Assembly (NCBI GenBank): GCA_945869675.1
Contig: CAMBPS010000013.1
Coordinates: 1 to 52,747 of the forward strand
DNA length: 52,747 nucleotides
Source: Prosthecobacter debontii
Lineage (GTDB): Bacteria > Verrucomicrobiota > Verrucomicrobiia > Verrucomicrobiales > Verrucomicrobiaceae
Direction of reading: 5' to 3'
Shown here one piece after another: positions 15,979 to 24,930 of this stretch; within the stretch, counting starts at the first letter, position 1; each line of letters starts with the position of its first letter. The notes under the pieces were generated by a model, which saw only the letters and a list, made by a program, of their open reading frames with translations, ran no database searches and was not told where the DNA came from. A program made the translations under genes and the position numbers.

Positions 15979-18342
15979 ATGAAGCGCTTTTTCTTCCCTA
16001 TACTCATGACGCTCTCGTTAAATGCTCAGCAGGTGAGCTCTCCCGTTAGCAAGTTTCAGCAGCTGGATCAAACGATGCCGACGCCTTCGGCGCAGCGCAT
16101 CGCTTCAGGGGCACCTGGTTCGGCCTACTGGCAGAATCGCGCAGATTACGACATCAGCGTGGAGCTAGATGATGTGAAGCGCAGCATCACGGCTGAAGCG
16201 AAAGTGACCTACCATAATGCGTCATCAGATGCACTGAGCTACTTATGGGTCCAACTTGATCAAAACTATCTATCTCAGCATGCAGATTCTCGTATCGTGC
16301 CAAACACTAAACGCGGAGTCGATCTGACCAAATTCAGTTACAGCGCCTTGGATCGTCTGCGTGCCTACGAAGAGTATGATGGGGAAATGAAGATCACTCA
16401 GCTGACGGATGCGCAGGGGAAGGCCCTGCCACATTCCATCGTGAAAACCATGATGCGCATTGACCTTCCAGAGTCGTTAGCTGCAGGGGCTGACTTTGTT
16501 TTCAAAATTGCCTGGAGTTATCCGATCAACGATACCAAACGCATCAGCGCCCGCACTGGCTACGAGCTTTTCAAAGAGGACGGTAACTGCATCTACACCA
16601 TCGCCCAATGGTTTCCGCGCATGGCGGCTTATACTGATTACGCTGGCTGGGTGAATAAGCAGTTTCTCGGGACTGGCGAGTTCACTCTAGAGTTCGGGAA
16701 CTATGATGTGCGTTTGACATTGCCAGGTGATCACGTCGTCGCGGCGACAGGAGAATTGCAGAATCCAGAGGTCGTTTTGACTGCTTCTCAGCAGCAGCGT
16801 TTGGAAAAGGCTCGAGGAGAAACGAAGAAACCAGTTTTCATCGTCACTCCTGATGAGGCCAAGATCGCAGAAAAAGGCAAGCCTAGCGGCAAGAAGACCT
16901 GGGTGTTTAAAGCTGCCAATGTGCGTGATTTTGCCTTTGCTTCTTCTCGTAAATTTGTCTGGGATGCTATGGCGGTGGAGGGTGCAAAAGTGAATGGCAA
17001 ACCAGTGATGGCCATGTCTCTCTATCCAAAGGAAGGCATGCCGCTCTGGGACAAGTATTCCACTCACGCGATTGCTCACACCATCCAAGTTTATTCGCGT
17101 TATACCTTTGATTATCCTTATCCCGTTGCCTGGTCAATCCATGGAGCCATCGGCGGCATGGAATACCCAATGATCTGCTTCAATGGCCCGCGACCTGAGA
17201 AAGACGGCACCTATCCAGAAAAAACAAAGTACGCTCTTATCGGGGTGATCATCCATGAGGTCGGACATAATTACTTTCCGATGATCGTCAATAGCGACGA
17301 ACGGCAGTGGACCTGGATGGATGAGGGCCTGAATTCCTTTGTCGAATACCTTGCCGAAGAAGAGTGGGAGAATGACTGGAATCACCGTCGGGATAATCGC
17401 GGCATGGTGGACTACATGCGGCTTACCGATCGTGTGCCAGCCATGACCAATTCAGAATCCGTCGCCGACCTGGGTCCCAATGCCTATGGACAACCAACGG
17501 CCGCTTTGAATTTGCTGCGTGAATACATTCTGGGTCGTGAAGCCTTTGATCATGCTTTCAAAACTTACGCACGCCGTTGGATGTTTAAGCGACCAACACC
17601 TTCTGATTTCTTCCGCACCATGGAGGATGCCAGTGGAGTCGATCTGGACTGGTTCTGGCGCGGCTGGTTTTACAGCGTCGATCATGTCGATGTTTCTATC
17701 GATGAAGTCCGTTGGATGCAGCTGGATTCTCGTGATCCAGCGATTGAAAAGCCCAAGAAGAAACGGGAAAAAGAAGAGTTGCCGCAAACTCTGGTCAAAG
17801 AACGCAACTATCCAATGACAAAACGTGTGGATCGCTTTCCCGAGCTGAAAGATTTTTATGACACTTTTGATGAGGCCGCAGTGCTGCCGAGTGAAAAGAA
17901 GAAGTTTGAATCCCTGATCAAAGATCTCAAAGAAGAGGAGATTGATCCCGCGCTCCTCCAGACCAAGCACAACTTTTATGTCTTTGAATTCAGCAACGTG
18001 GGTGGGCTCGTCACTCCTTTATTTTTGAAGATTGATTACACGGACGGCAGCAGTGAAGAGCTGAAAATCCCCGCAGAAATCTGGCGCTTTAATACCGAGA
18101 AAGCGTCTAAGCTACACTTCACCAAGAAAGAAGTGAAGGCCGTGACCTTTGATCCACGTCAGGAACTCGTGGACACCGATGTGGAAAACAACTTCTGGCC
18201 ACGTCGTCCCGTGAAGAGCAAATTCCAGCTTTATAAAGACGATAAATCCACCAATCCAATGCGTGAGATGACCCAGAAAGAGAAGGTCAAAAAAGCAGAC
18301 TCAAAAAATAAGGACGTGGAGGAAGACAAAGAAGAGGAATAA
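15979..18342 (+). CDS. Exported M1-family zinc aminopeptidase
   Basis: Probable periplasmic metallopeptidase of 787 residues. A short signal peptide (MKRFFFPILMTLSLNAQQ) precedes an N-terminal beta-saddle domain. The active site is HEVGH starting at residue 426 with the third zinc ligand in WMDEGLN, eighteen residues later, the classic HExxH-x18-E arrangement; GGMEYPM replaces the GAMEN exopeptidase motif, as in many bacterial M1-like proteins. The C-terminus ends in a lysine- and glutamate-rich tail (about 25 residues), unusual for an exported enzyme. A GTG two codons earlier (15973) is a possible start. The DUF6702-like gene follows after 23 bases. Confidence 0.88.
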   Translation: MKRFFFPILMTLSLNAQQVSSPVSKFQQLDQTMPTPSAQRIASGAPGSAYWQNRADYDISVELDDVKRSITAEAKVTYHNASSDALSYLWVQLDQNYLSQHADSRIVPNTKRGVDLTKFSYSALDRLRAYEEYDGEMKITQLTDAQGKALPHSIVKTMMRIDLPESLAAGADFVFKIAWSYPINDTKRISARTGYELFKEDGNCIYTIAQWFPRMAAYTDYAGWVNKQFLGTGEFTLEFGNYDVRLTLPGDHVVAATGELQNPEVVLTASQQQRLEKARGETKKPVFIVTPDEAKIAEKGKPSGKKTWVFKAANVRDFAFASSRKFVWDAMAVEGAKVNGKPVMAMSLYPKEGMPLWDKYSTHAIAHTIQVYSRYTFDYPYPVAWSIHGAIGGMEYPMICFNGPRPEKDGTYPEKTKYALIGVIIHEVGHNYFPMIVNSDERQWTWMDEGLNSFVEYLAEEEWENDWNHRRDNRGMVDYMRLTDRVPAMTNSESVADLGPNAYGQPTAALNLLREYILGREAFDHAFKTYARRWMFKRPTPSDFFRTMEDASGVDLDWFWRGWFYSVDHVDVSIDEVRWMQLDSRDPAIEKPKKKREKEELPQTLVKERNYPMTKRVDRFPELKDFYDTFDEAAVLPSEKKKFESLIKDLKEEEIDPALLQTKHNFYVFEFSNVGGLVTPLFLKIDYTDGSSEELKIPAEIWRFNTEKASKLHFTKKEVKAVTFDPRQELVDTDVENNFWPRRPVKSKFQLYKDDKSTNPMREMTQKEKVKKADSKNKDVEEDKEEE

Positions 18343-18365
18343 CAGATCCCTCCTGGGTGCTCTTC

Positions 18366-18893
18366 ATGCAATCTCTAGTAACCCTCATTTTCGCGCTAGC
18401 ACTTGGCTTCTCTTGGCAGGCGCAGGCGCACACCCTTCATCAATCCACGGCTGAGGCTGAATACAATTCAAAGACAAAGAAGCTGGAGGTGAGTTTAACG
18501 GTCTTCATCGACGATCTTGAGCTGGCTCTGATCCGCCAGTCGGAAAAAAGGATCTCGTTTGAGAAGACGCCTGCGGCGGAGTTGGATGCGCAGATTCAGA
18601 CCTACCTGATCAAGAACTTCCAACTGATGAATGCCAAAGGTGGCTCTTCCAGACTAACCTGGGTGGGAAGAAAAGTGGATGACGCCGCAGTGCAAAAAGA
18701 AGATCCCAAGGTGATCCTGTTTTTCGAGTTGGATTTGCCAGATGGATTCTCAGACATCACGCTGCGGTACGCCATCCTTCAAGATTTGTTTAAAGATCAG
18801 ATCAATCTGCTGCATCTGCGCGGTCCTGCTCAGCCGAGTGAGTTGCTTTTCACTCATGATGAAGCCGAGAAACGACTCGATGATGTTCATTGA
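18366..18893 (+). CDS. Exported DUF6702-like protein
   Basis: A 175-residue protein with a signal peptide (LVTLIFALALGFSWQAQA). Just after the cleavage site it has HTLHQSTAEAEYNSKTKKLE, matching the HPxHxSxxxIxYN opening of DUF6702 proteins, followed by a beta-rich domain containing VFIDDLELAL. Function is unknown. It directly follows an M1 peptidase gene; from memory DUF6702 genes in Bacteroidetes are often next to M1 peptidases, so a shared role is plausible. The ATG at 18366 was chosen over an in-frame GTG at 18357. Confidence 0.7.
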   Translation: MQSLVTLIFALALGFSWQAQAHTLHQSTAEAEYNSKTKKLEVSLTVFIDDLELALIRQSEKRISFEKTPAAELDAQIQTYLIKNFQLMNAKGGSSRLTWVGRKVDDAAVQKEDPKVILFFELDLPDGFSDITLRYAILQDLFKDQINLLHLRGPAQPSELLFTHDEAEKRLDDVH

Positions 18894-18897
18894 TCCT

Positions 18898-20073
18898 TTA
18901 CTGAAGCTTCCAGAGCTTCTTATCACTCCTCACAAAGACAGCTCCGTTGCTGATGGCTGGTGTGCAGAGTAAGGTGTCTTTCAGCTCGATGGTGTGGATG
19001 ACTTCGCCTTCCTTGGCTGTGGTGTCGATGACTTGGAAGTCGCCGCGCTCACTGACAATGTAGATGTAGTGACCCACAGCCACAGGTGATCCGCTGAGTG
19101 GACCTTTGAGTCGGAGTTTCCAGGCTTCATCTCCATTGGCGATGCTGGCCTTGATGAGAACTCCGGTGCCATTGAGCACGTAGATCGAGTCGCCAATTAC
19201 TAGCGGGCTGCCGGTGCCTGGCTTGAGACCTGCGGCGCGCCAGAGTTGTGAGGCGGCTCCGCGTTCTGGAGCCAGAGCGGTGAGCCCATTGGAGGGAACA
19301 TAGATGGCATTCTGAGTCACCGCAGAGCTGGGGATCGTGCCTGCACCATCCGTGTAGTCCCATTCGATCTCGCCGGTCTTGGGGTTCACTCCTGTGAGAC
19401 CTTTGCTGGATTGTAGAGCGACGACATTTTGGTAAACCACAGCGCTAGTCCAATTCGCGGCTTTCGGACGCTCCTTCTTCCAACGATTTTTTCCCGTCAC
19501 CACATCAATGCCGACGGCAATCGATTCACTGTCGTTTTCACTTTGAACGACGAGCGTCTCATCCAGAACGACAGGAGAGGAAGACATGCCGAGGCTATTG
19601 CTGGCATTCGAGTAATCGTAAGTCAGACCGCGAAGCCAGAGTAGATTGCCATCCAGATCAAAGGCAAAGAGGTCGTTGGATGAATACAGGGCAAAGACGC
19701 GCTTGCCATCGCTGCACGGGGTCGGTGCAGCCACACTGGTCTTGTTGTGGGCCATCGTCCTGCCCGTAGCCTTCATCACACGCTCCCAGAGTTTTTTTCC
19801 ATCCGAAGCACTGAAGCAAAAGACATGCAGATTGGCCTGATCCGGTCCGCTTGAACAAGTGATGAACACTTTATCTCCGACGACAATCGGACTGCTCAGC
19901 CCACGCCCAGGAAGATCGATGCTCCATGCAGTTGCAAGCTTCGGCCCAGGAGCCTTTGTTTCTGTCGAAATCGCGCTGGCATTCGGACCGCGAAACTGCG
20001 GCCAATCGGCGGCGGAGAGGAGGGCTGAAGGCAGAAGGATGAGGGATGAAAGAAGGAGAGGCGCGGGTTTCAT
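18898..20073 (-). CDS. Exported PQQ-like beta-propeller protein
   Basis: Predicted periplasmic seven- or eight-bladed propeller of 391 residues. A signal peptide ends before ADWPQFRGPNASAIS, a motif that opens very many planctomycete and verrucomicrobial proteins of this class. Blades recur as PIVVGDKVFITCSSG, GKRVFALYSSNDLFAFDLDG and PLVIGDSIYVLNGTG. No dehydrogenase residues or heme motif accompany the fold, so it is more likely a binding or scaffold protein than an enzyme. It is third in an operon after a small membrane protein (10-base gap). Confidence 0.85.
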   Translation of the reverse strand: MKPAPLLLSSLILLPSALLSAADWPQFRGPNASAISTETKAPGPKLATAWSIDLPGRGLSSPIVVGDKVFITCSSGPDQANLHVFCFSASDGKKLWERVMKATGRTMAHNKTSVAAPTPCSDGKRVFALYSSNDLFAFDLDGNLLWLRGLTYDYSNASNSLGMSSSPVVLDETLVVQSENDSESIAVGIDVVTGKNRWKKERPKAANWTSAVVYQNVVALQSSKGLTGVNPKTGEIEWDYTDGAGTIPSSAVTQNAIYVPSNGLTALAPERGAASQLWRAAGLKPGTGSPLVIGDSIYVLNGTGVLIKASIANGDEAWKLRLKGPLSGSPVAVGHYIYIVSERGDFQVIDTTAKEGEVIHTIELKDTLLCTPAISNGAVFVRSDKKLWKLQ

Positions 20074-20083
20074 TTGAGAAAAT

Positions 20084-20425
20084 CTAGAAAGCTGAAAGTG
20101 ATAAGTATAGGAACATCAATGCAGAGATAAGTAGCAGGACAAGAGATGCTATTTTGCCATAGTGGCTGAGGTGCCAAAGACGGAGGCTTAAACCCCACCC
20201 CCAATGAAAATGCATAAAAAATGCCGTCGAGATGTAGCCAATAGCAACGAAGGGAAGGGTTGGTCCAGTGGCGCTTTTAGCGTTTCTAGACGGGACGATA
20301 ATTTCTCCCTGTCTGACTGCATAAACGACGTATCCAACGACGCATAGCTGAACGACATAACCCACGAACCACTTTTTGAGTGGGCCTCCTTCAGGCGGAT
20401 GTGCTAGATCTTCGAAGTCAGACAT
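20084..20425 (-). CDS. Small membrane protein, unknown function
   Basis: A 113-residue protein with three hydrophobic segments: WFVGYVVQLCVVGYVVYAV, the stretch around LPFVAIGYISTAFFMHFHWG, and IASLVLLLISALMFLYLSLS. The N-terminus (MSDFEDLAHPPEGGPLKKW) is cytoplasmic-looking with no cleavage site. The histidine- and tryptophan-rich FMHFHWGWGLSLRLWHLSH could bind a metal or cofactor, but this is only suggested by composition. It lies 13 bases behind the exported protein at 20439 and 10 bases before the propeller gene, so the three are probably one operon. No family recognised. Confidence 0.7.
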   Translation of the reverse strand: MSDFEDLAHPPEGGPLKKWFVGYVVQLCVVGYVVYAVRQGEIIVPSRNAKSATGPTLPFVAIGYISTAFFMHFHWGWGLSLRLWHLSHYGKIASLVLLLISALMFLYLSLSAF

Positions 20426-20438
20426 GAGTCAGAGAAAA

Positions 20439-21545
20439 TCACTTCTTCGCCAAAATAGCCGTCCCCGTGTCATCACAAACGCGGAGTTGGAATTGCCATT
20501 CGACGGTCCATGATTCGGTTTGTTCGTTTTGGCAGCATTTGACGAGAATCGAGTTTTTTCCCTTCTTGAGGTTCACAGGCAGCTTGTATTGATCCAGTTT
20601 GGCTCCGCGATGGTATTCATCACGGGCGAAGAGGAGTTCGCCATTGAGCCAGACTTTCCAGCCATCCTTGCAGCCGAGTCGGATCTGGGCATCGCGTGCC
20701 TCGACCGAATCAAACTCGGTGTAGGCATAGCCGGTGACTTCTTTGAGCATGGTGAAGGGCTTGTTGAAGTCGATCTGGCCGTATTCATCCTTGCTGGTGA
20801 AGTCGATCCATTTGGCCTCGGCGTTTTTTCCGGGATAGCTGGCATCTAGCTTGATCTCTTTTTCAGGTGGAAACTCGGTATCGAATCCTTGGCGTTCCAC
20901 ATTGGTGAAGGGGGCGATGAGTTTCCAGTCCATGAGAAACCCGAAGTGTTTTGGCAGATCGACGGGCTTGCCGAGGTCCTTGAGTTTTTTGGCCAAGTCC
21001 TTGATCTGATCTTCATCGCGGGCGCTGTTCATGGCCTTTAGGTAAGCGTTGGTCGCCTCGTCTTTGCGGCCTTGAGCCAGCTCTTCATCGCCTGCTTGCA
21101 GCAGCTTTGCCACGGGGTGACGACGCAGCTCGCTGCTTGGATCTTCTAGCAATGAAGGCGTGATCTTTTCGGCCAATTCTGGCTGCGCACGCTGGATGAG
21201 ATCAAAAGCCACGACTCGTGGAGCAGGACTGTTTTTCGTATCGGCTAAAAAGGCCTGCACAGACTCAATGGGCAGCTTTTTGGACAAGATCGCCTGATCA
21301 GCAATCACGCCGACAGCCGCGCGTAACCAATTTTCAGCGAGTGGGTTGGCTCCGTTCATGCCCGCGAGCACTTCTGGCAGTGTGGTAGGATCAGCCTGGG
21401 TGAGCTGCTGCCAGGCACGGGTGGCTTTTTCATTCCCTGAACCTTCACGATTCACGGCGCGAATATCTTCCAGCGGAGCGCTCAGGCTGGCCGCCTGGAC
21501 GGCAATGGAACTGAGGGTAAGACAACGGATCAGGGCGGCTTTCAT
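20439..21545 (-). CDS. Exported protein with C-terminal sandwich (binding-like) domain
   Basis: A 368-residue exported protein; signal peptide in KAALIRCLTLSSIAVQAAS. Residues up to about 220 are helical, with repeats reminiscent of HEAT/TPR arrays (LRRHPVAKLLQAGDEELAQG, KDEATNAYLKAMN). The C-terminal 150 residues resemble the beta-sandwich found in many verrucomicrobial and planctomycete secreted proteins: GCKDGWKVWLNGELLFARDE and LKKGKNSILVKCCQNEQTES. This may bind a polysaccharide or partner protein. It is first in the operon with the small membrane protein and the propeller. The ATG at 21545 gives a signal peptide; a longer reading to 21608 does not. Confidence 0.72.
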   Translation of the reverse strand: MKAALIRCLTLSSIAVQAASLSAPLEDIRAVNREGSGNEKATRAWQQLTQADPTTLPEVLAGMNGANPLAENWLRAAVGVIADQAILSKKLPIESVQAFLADTKNSPAPRVVAFDLIQRAQPELAEKITPSLLEDPSSELRRHPVAKLLQAGDEELAQGRKDEATNAYLKAMNSARDEDQIKDLAKKLKDLGKPVDLPKHFGFLMDWKLIAPFTNVERQGFDTEFPPEKEIKLDASYPGKNAEAKWIDFTSKDEYGQIDFNKPFTMLKEVTGYAYTEFDSVEARDAQIRLGCKDGWKVWLNGELLFARDEYHRGAKLDQYKLPVNLKKGKNSILVKCCQNEQTESWTVEWQFQLRVCDDTGTAILAKK

Positions 21546-21702
21546 GCGTGAGTGGATGCTTTCACAAAGAACGGGAATCGCCAAGACACAGTTTCGGGCT
21601 TCGTGCATTTTATTGGCTTAGACTGTGCCGCAACATGCGTCCAGGCATCGCCAAGAGAGGCGGAGACGCCGCTTGTGGTCTTTTTATAATGCTCCCACCA
21701 CC

Positions 21703-22122
21703 ATGAAAAGAAACGACCCTATCTCCCATCTGATGACCCGCAATGTGATCACCGTGCATCACGGCGATCCGATCTCCAGGGTCCGTGCTTTGATGCAGGA
21801 ACACAGTGTTCATCACATGCCTGTCGTTCAAGGTGACCAGTTTGTTGGCCTCATCAGTTGGAGTGACATTCTTCGTGTGAGTTTTGGAGATACTTTCCAA
21901 ACGGAAGAACGCACGGTTGATGCTACACTTGACCACACTTTTTCGATCGAGCAGGTGATGCAGAAAAATGCGACCACGCTGCAAGAAACAGGCAGTGTGC
22001 GCGAAGCCGCTGAGATCCTTGTGGCCAATAGTTTTCATTCCCTGCCGATCCTTTCTGGCAGCAAGCTGGTCGGCATGGTGACGACGACCGATCTCATCAA
22101 ATATTTGCTCCAGCAATTTTAG
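21703..22122 (+). CDS. CBS-domain pair protein
   Basis: A 139-residue cytoplasmic protein made only of two CBS domains, which together form a Bateman module binding adenine nucleotides. Domain one shows SHLMTRNVITVHHGDPISRV and HHMPVVQGDQFVGLISWSDIL; domain two shows IEQVMQKNATTLQETGSVRE and HSLPILSGSKLVGMVTTTDLI. No catalytic domain is attached, so it is presumably a regulator acting on a partner. The ATG at 21703 starts MKRNDPISH; a TATAAT string at 21685-21690 may belong to its promoter, without a good -35. The stop is 1 base from the convergent peptidase gene. Confidence 0.88.
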   Translation: MKRNDPISHLMTRNVITVHHGDPISRVRALMQEHSVHHMPVVQGDQFVGLISWSDILRVSFGDTFQTEERTVDATLDHTFSIEQVMQKNATTLQETGSVREAAEILVANSFHSLPILSGSKLVGMVTTTDLIKYLLQQF

Positions 22123-22123
22123 C

Positions 22124-24229
22124 TCACTCCATCCCCAGCACTTTCCAAAGAAAGGCCCACTCGTCAGCCGTTTCTTCGATGACTTTGGTGAGGGCGCTGC
22201 CAGCGCCGTGACCAGCGTTGGTTTCGATACGGATCATCACTGGAGGTGCGTCTTTGGCTTGGCATTCCTGGAGGCGGGCGGCGAACTTGAAGCTGTGGGC
22301 GGGGACGACGCGGTCGTCGTGATCAGCGGTGGTAACCATGGTGGCAGGGTAGCGAGTGCCGGGCTTTAAGTTATGCAGAGGAGAGTAGGCGTAGATGGCT
22401 TTAAACTCATCTGCGTTTTCGCTGCTGCCGTAGTCGCTCTTCCAAGCCCAGCCGATGGTGAATTTGTGAAAGCGTAGCATGTCCATGACACCCACCGCTG
22501 GTAGGGCTGCTCCATAGAGCTCAGGACGCTGAGCCATGCAGGCTCCGACGAGCAACCCACCGTTGCTGCCGCCCATGATGGCGAGCTTCTTCGGTGAGGT
22601 ATAGCCTTCTTTTTGTAGCCACTCAGCGCAGCCGATGAAGTCATCGAAGACGTTTTGTTTCCGCAGCTTCGTGCCTGCTAGATGCCACTCGGCCCCATAC
22701 TCGCCACCACCGCGCAGATTGGCCAAGGCATAGACGCCGCCGAGCTCCAGCCAGATGGCACGACCGATGGAGAAATTCGGTGTGAGACTGATGTCAAAGC
22801 CGCCATAGCCATAGAGCAGGGTGGCGTTGCTGCCATCCAGCTTGAGGCCTTTTTTGTGCACCAGAAACATGGGCACTTTGGTGCCATCTTTACTCCTGAC
22901 GAAGACTTGCTTGGTCTCAAACGGACTAGCATCAAAATCGACCTTAGGCTGCTTCCACAGGCTGCTTTTTCCACTGGCGACATCGTATTCATAAATGGCA
23001 CCTGGAGTGGTGAAACTCGTGAAGATGTAATGGGTGAGATTGTCTGCGCGCTTGCCGCCAAAACCACCGACGGTGCCGATGCCTGGTAGATCGATCTCTC
23101 GCACTTTTTTACCCGTCAAATCATAAGCTGTCATGGCGGAGCGTGCATCTTGGAGATACTTGCAAAGTAATTCACCACCGATGCAGGAGACGCTATCAAG
23201 CTTGTGCGCACTTTCAGGAATGATCTCCTGCCACCGATCACGATCAGGCTTACTGATGTCGATAGCGATGACGCGATAACGCGGGGCTTTAAGATCGGTG
23301 AGGAAGTAGAAGACGGTGCCGACGTTTTCAATGAAACTGTAGGCAGCGTCGAAGTCGTTGAGCAGCTCGATCACCTTGGCATCGGCCTGCGTGAGGTCTT
23401 GGTAGAACAGACGGTTCTTGGGATCAGTGCCGTTGGTGACATTGTAGATGAGGTAATGACCATCATCGGTCACACCAGCATGCAGGCCCCAGTCGGGCTG
23501 ATCTGGGCGGGCGTAGATCATCTTGTCTTCAGATTGCGACGTGCCGAGTTTGTGGAAATAGACGGTTTGATTTTTGTTCGCCTCTGTGAGAGCCGCGCCC
23601 TCTTTCGGTTTGGGAAAACGGCTGTAATAAAAGCCACTGCTATCCTTGGCCCAGGAGGCTCCACTGAACTTGACCCATTCGATGAGATCTTCTGTATCCT
23701 TGCCTGTGGCGATGTCTTTGACGCGGAATTCCTGCCAGTCGCTGCCGGCTTTGGAGACGCCATAGACCAGCCATTTGCCATCCTCACTCGGGGCTGTTTC
23801 TGTCAGTGAGGTGGTGCCTTCTTTGGAGAGCGTATTCGGATCGAGTAGCAGGCGAGCCTCACCATCGAGGGAGTCGGTCACATAGAGCACGCTTTGATTT
23901 TGCAGGCCTGAGTTCCGATTGTAGAACCATTTTCCACCATGCTCAAAAGGGATGCCGGTGCGCTCATAGTTCCAGGCTTTTTTTAGACGCTGGGCGATCT
24001 CTTCACGCTTGGGGATGCTTTTGAGAAAGTCAAAGGTCACCTCGTTTTGCGCTTTCACCCAGGCCTTCGTTTCCTCGCTGTTATCGTCCTCTAACCAGCG
24101 ATAAGGATCAGCGACCTTCGTGCCGTGATAATCGTCGATGATGCTCTCGTCTTTTCGGGAGACAGGATAGGTCAGAGTTTGAGCAAAAGTGGAGGCGGAC
24201 ATAAAGCAGAGCAAAAGACTGGTACGCAT
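22124..24229 (-). CDS. Exported prolyl oligopeptidase (S9A)
   Basis: Serine peptidase of 701 residues that cleaves after proline in short peptides. A signal peptide (LLLCFMSASTFAQ) indicates a periplasmic location. The N-terminal region has DDYHGTKVADPYRWLEDDNS, the S9A opening, then a beta-propeller. The C-terminal hydrolase has IMGGSNGGLLVGACM with the nucleophile at about S555, the aspartate in TTADHDDRVVPAHS and the histidine in NAGHGAGSA. Length fits the family (about 700). The ATG at 24229 is preferred; an upstream TTG at 24253 would spoil the signal peptide. Confidence 0.92.
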   Translation of the reverse strand: MRTSLLLCFMSASTFAQTLTYPVSRKDESIIDDYHGTKVADPYRWLEDDNSEETKAWVKAQNEVTFDFLKSIPKREEIAQRLKKAWNYERTGIPFEHGGKWFYNRNSGLQNQSVLYVTDSLDGEARLLLDPNTLSKEGTTSLTETAPSEDGKWLVYGVSKAGSDWQEFRVKDIATGKDTEDLIEWVKFSGASWAKDSSGFYYSRFPKPKEGAALTEANKNQTVYFHKLGTSQSEDKMIYARPDQPDWGLHAGVTDDGHYLIYNVTNGTDPKNRLFYQDLTQADAKVIELLNDFDAAYSFIENVGTVFYFLTDLKAPRYRVIAIDISKPDRDRWQEIIPESAHKLDSVSCIGGELLCKYLQDARSAMTAYDLTGKKVREIDLPGIGTVGGFGGKRADNLTHYIFTSFTTPGAIYEYDVASGKSSLWKQPKVDFDASPFETKQVFVRSKDGTKVPMFLVHKKGLKLDGSNATLLYGYGGFDISLTPNFSIGRAIWLELGGVYALANLRGGGEYGAEWHLAGTKLRKQNVFDDFIGCAEWLQKEGYTSPKKLAIMGGSNGGLLVGACMAQRPELYGAALPAVGVMDMLRFHKFTIGWAWKSDYGSSENADEFKAIYAYSPLHNLKPGTRYPATMVTTADHDDRVVPAHSFKFAARLQECQAKDAPPVMIRIETNAGHGAGSALTKVIEETADEWAFLWKVLGME

Positions 24230-24353
24230 ACCGACCACAGGAGCGCGCGCCAAGCTGCCCGCAACAGTGAGAATGCTTGGGGTTCAAGTCACCAAGTATT
24301 CAAATAGATAACTAGGTGGGCGTAATGCTGGGAAATTTGCTAACAAAAAAGAT

Positions 24354-24381
24354 TTTCTGTCAGGAAATAAACTTTCTGTCA
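24354..24381 (+). promoter_or_regulatory. Direct repeat upstream of the ECF sigma gene
   Basis: TTTCTGTCA occurs at 24354-24362 and again at 24373-24381, a spacing of 19 bases, and a related TTTCTGTAA lies upstream of the propeller gene (near 26430). ECF factors commonly activate their own promoter, so this may be part of a recognition site; this is a suggestion from position only. The rest of the 24230-24402 gap shows nothing clear. Confidence 0.3.
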
Positions 24382-24402
24382 AAGAGAGGGTAGCCACCAC
24401 GC

Positions 24403-24930
24403 ATGTTAGAGCACGATCACTTTCTTCCCCACTTCCTTGCAGTCCAGTCGGACCTGCGGGCATTTATTGGGGCGGCGGTGCATGATCCAGCGACTCGGGA
24501 GGATGTTTTTCAAGAAGTTGCCATGATCCTTTGGAAGAAATTTGAGCGTTATGATCCAGCTAAGCCTTTCGGGGCCTGGGCGCGGGGTATCGCGTCTCGA
24601 AAGATTCTGGAGGATCATCGGATGAAGGGGCGCCTGCCAGAGTCCTGCACGCCAGAGGCACTGGAGATGCTGTCTGCCGGCTTCATGGCGGATGAGGCGG
24701 AGTCTCCTTGGGAGGCACGGGAAACGGCGCTGAACCACTGCCTAGACACATTGCCAGAGCGCAGTGCCCGTTTTATCCGCGACCGTTATCATGTGGGCCA
24801 GCCGGTGGAATCGATGGCTACTGAAGCCGGTCTCTCCGTGGACGCCCTTTACCAAACCCTCAGCCGCCTGCGCCGTCAGTTACGTGACTGCGTGCAGCGC
24901 CGGTTGGGACTCTCTCTAGAATCCGAATGA
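24403..24930 (+). CDS. ECF RNA polymerase sigma factor (Rhodopirellula/Verrucomicrobium type)
   Basis: Sigma-70 family alternative factor of 175 residues. Region 2 is seen in REDVFQEVAMILWKKFERYD followed by FGAWARGIASRKILEDHR, and region 4 in LPERSARFIRDRYHVGQPVE and SVDALYQTLSRLRRQLRDCV. The pattern matches the lineage-expanded group described for planctomycetes and verrucomicrobia. The stop overlaps the next gene by ATGA, giving coupled translation with its presumed anti-sigma partner. It likely drives the downstream propeller gene as well as itself. Confidence 0.9.
   Translation: MLEHDHFLPHFLAVQSDLRAFIGAAVHDPATREDVFQEVAMILWKKFERYDPAKPFGAWARGIASRKILEDHRMKGRLPESCTPEALEMLSAGFMADEAESPWEARETALNHCLDTLPERSARFIRDRYHVGQPVESMATEAGLSVDALYQTLSRLRRQLRDCVQRRLGLSLESE

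Noticed and set aside
21674-21690. A promoter for the CBS gene from TTGTGG and TATAAT
   Set aside because: The two boxes are only 5 bases apart, so only the -10-like string can be noted.
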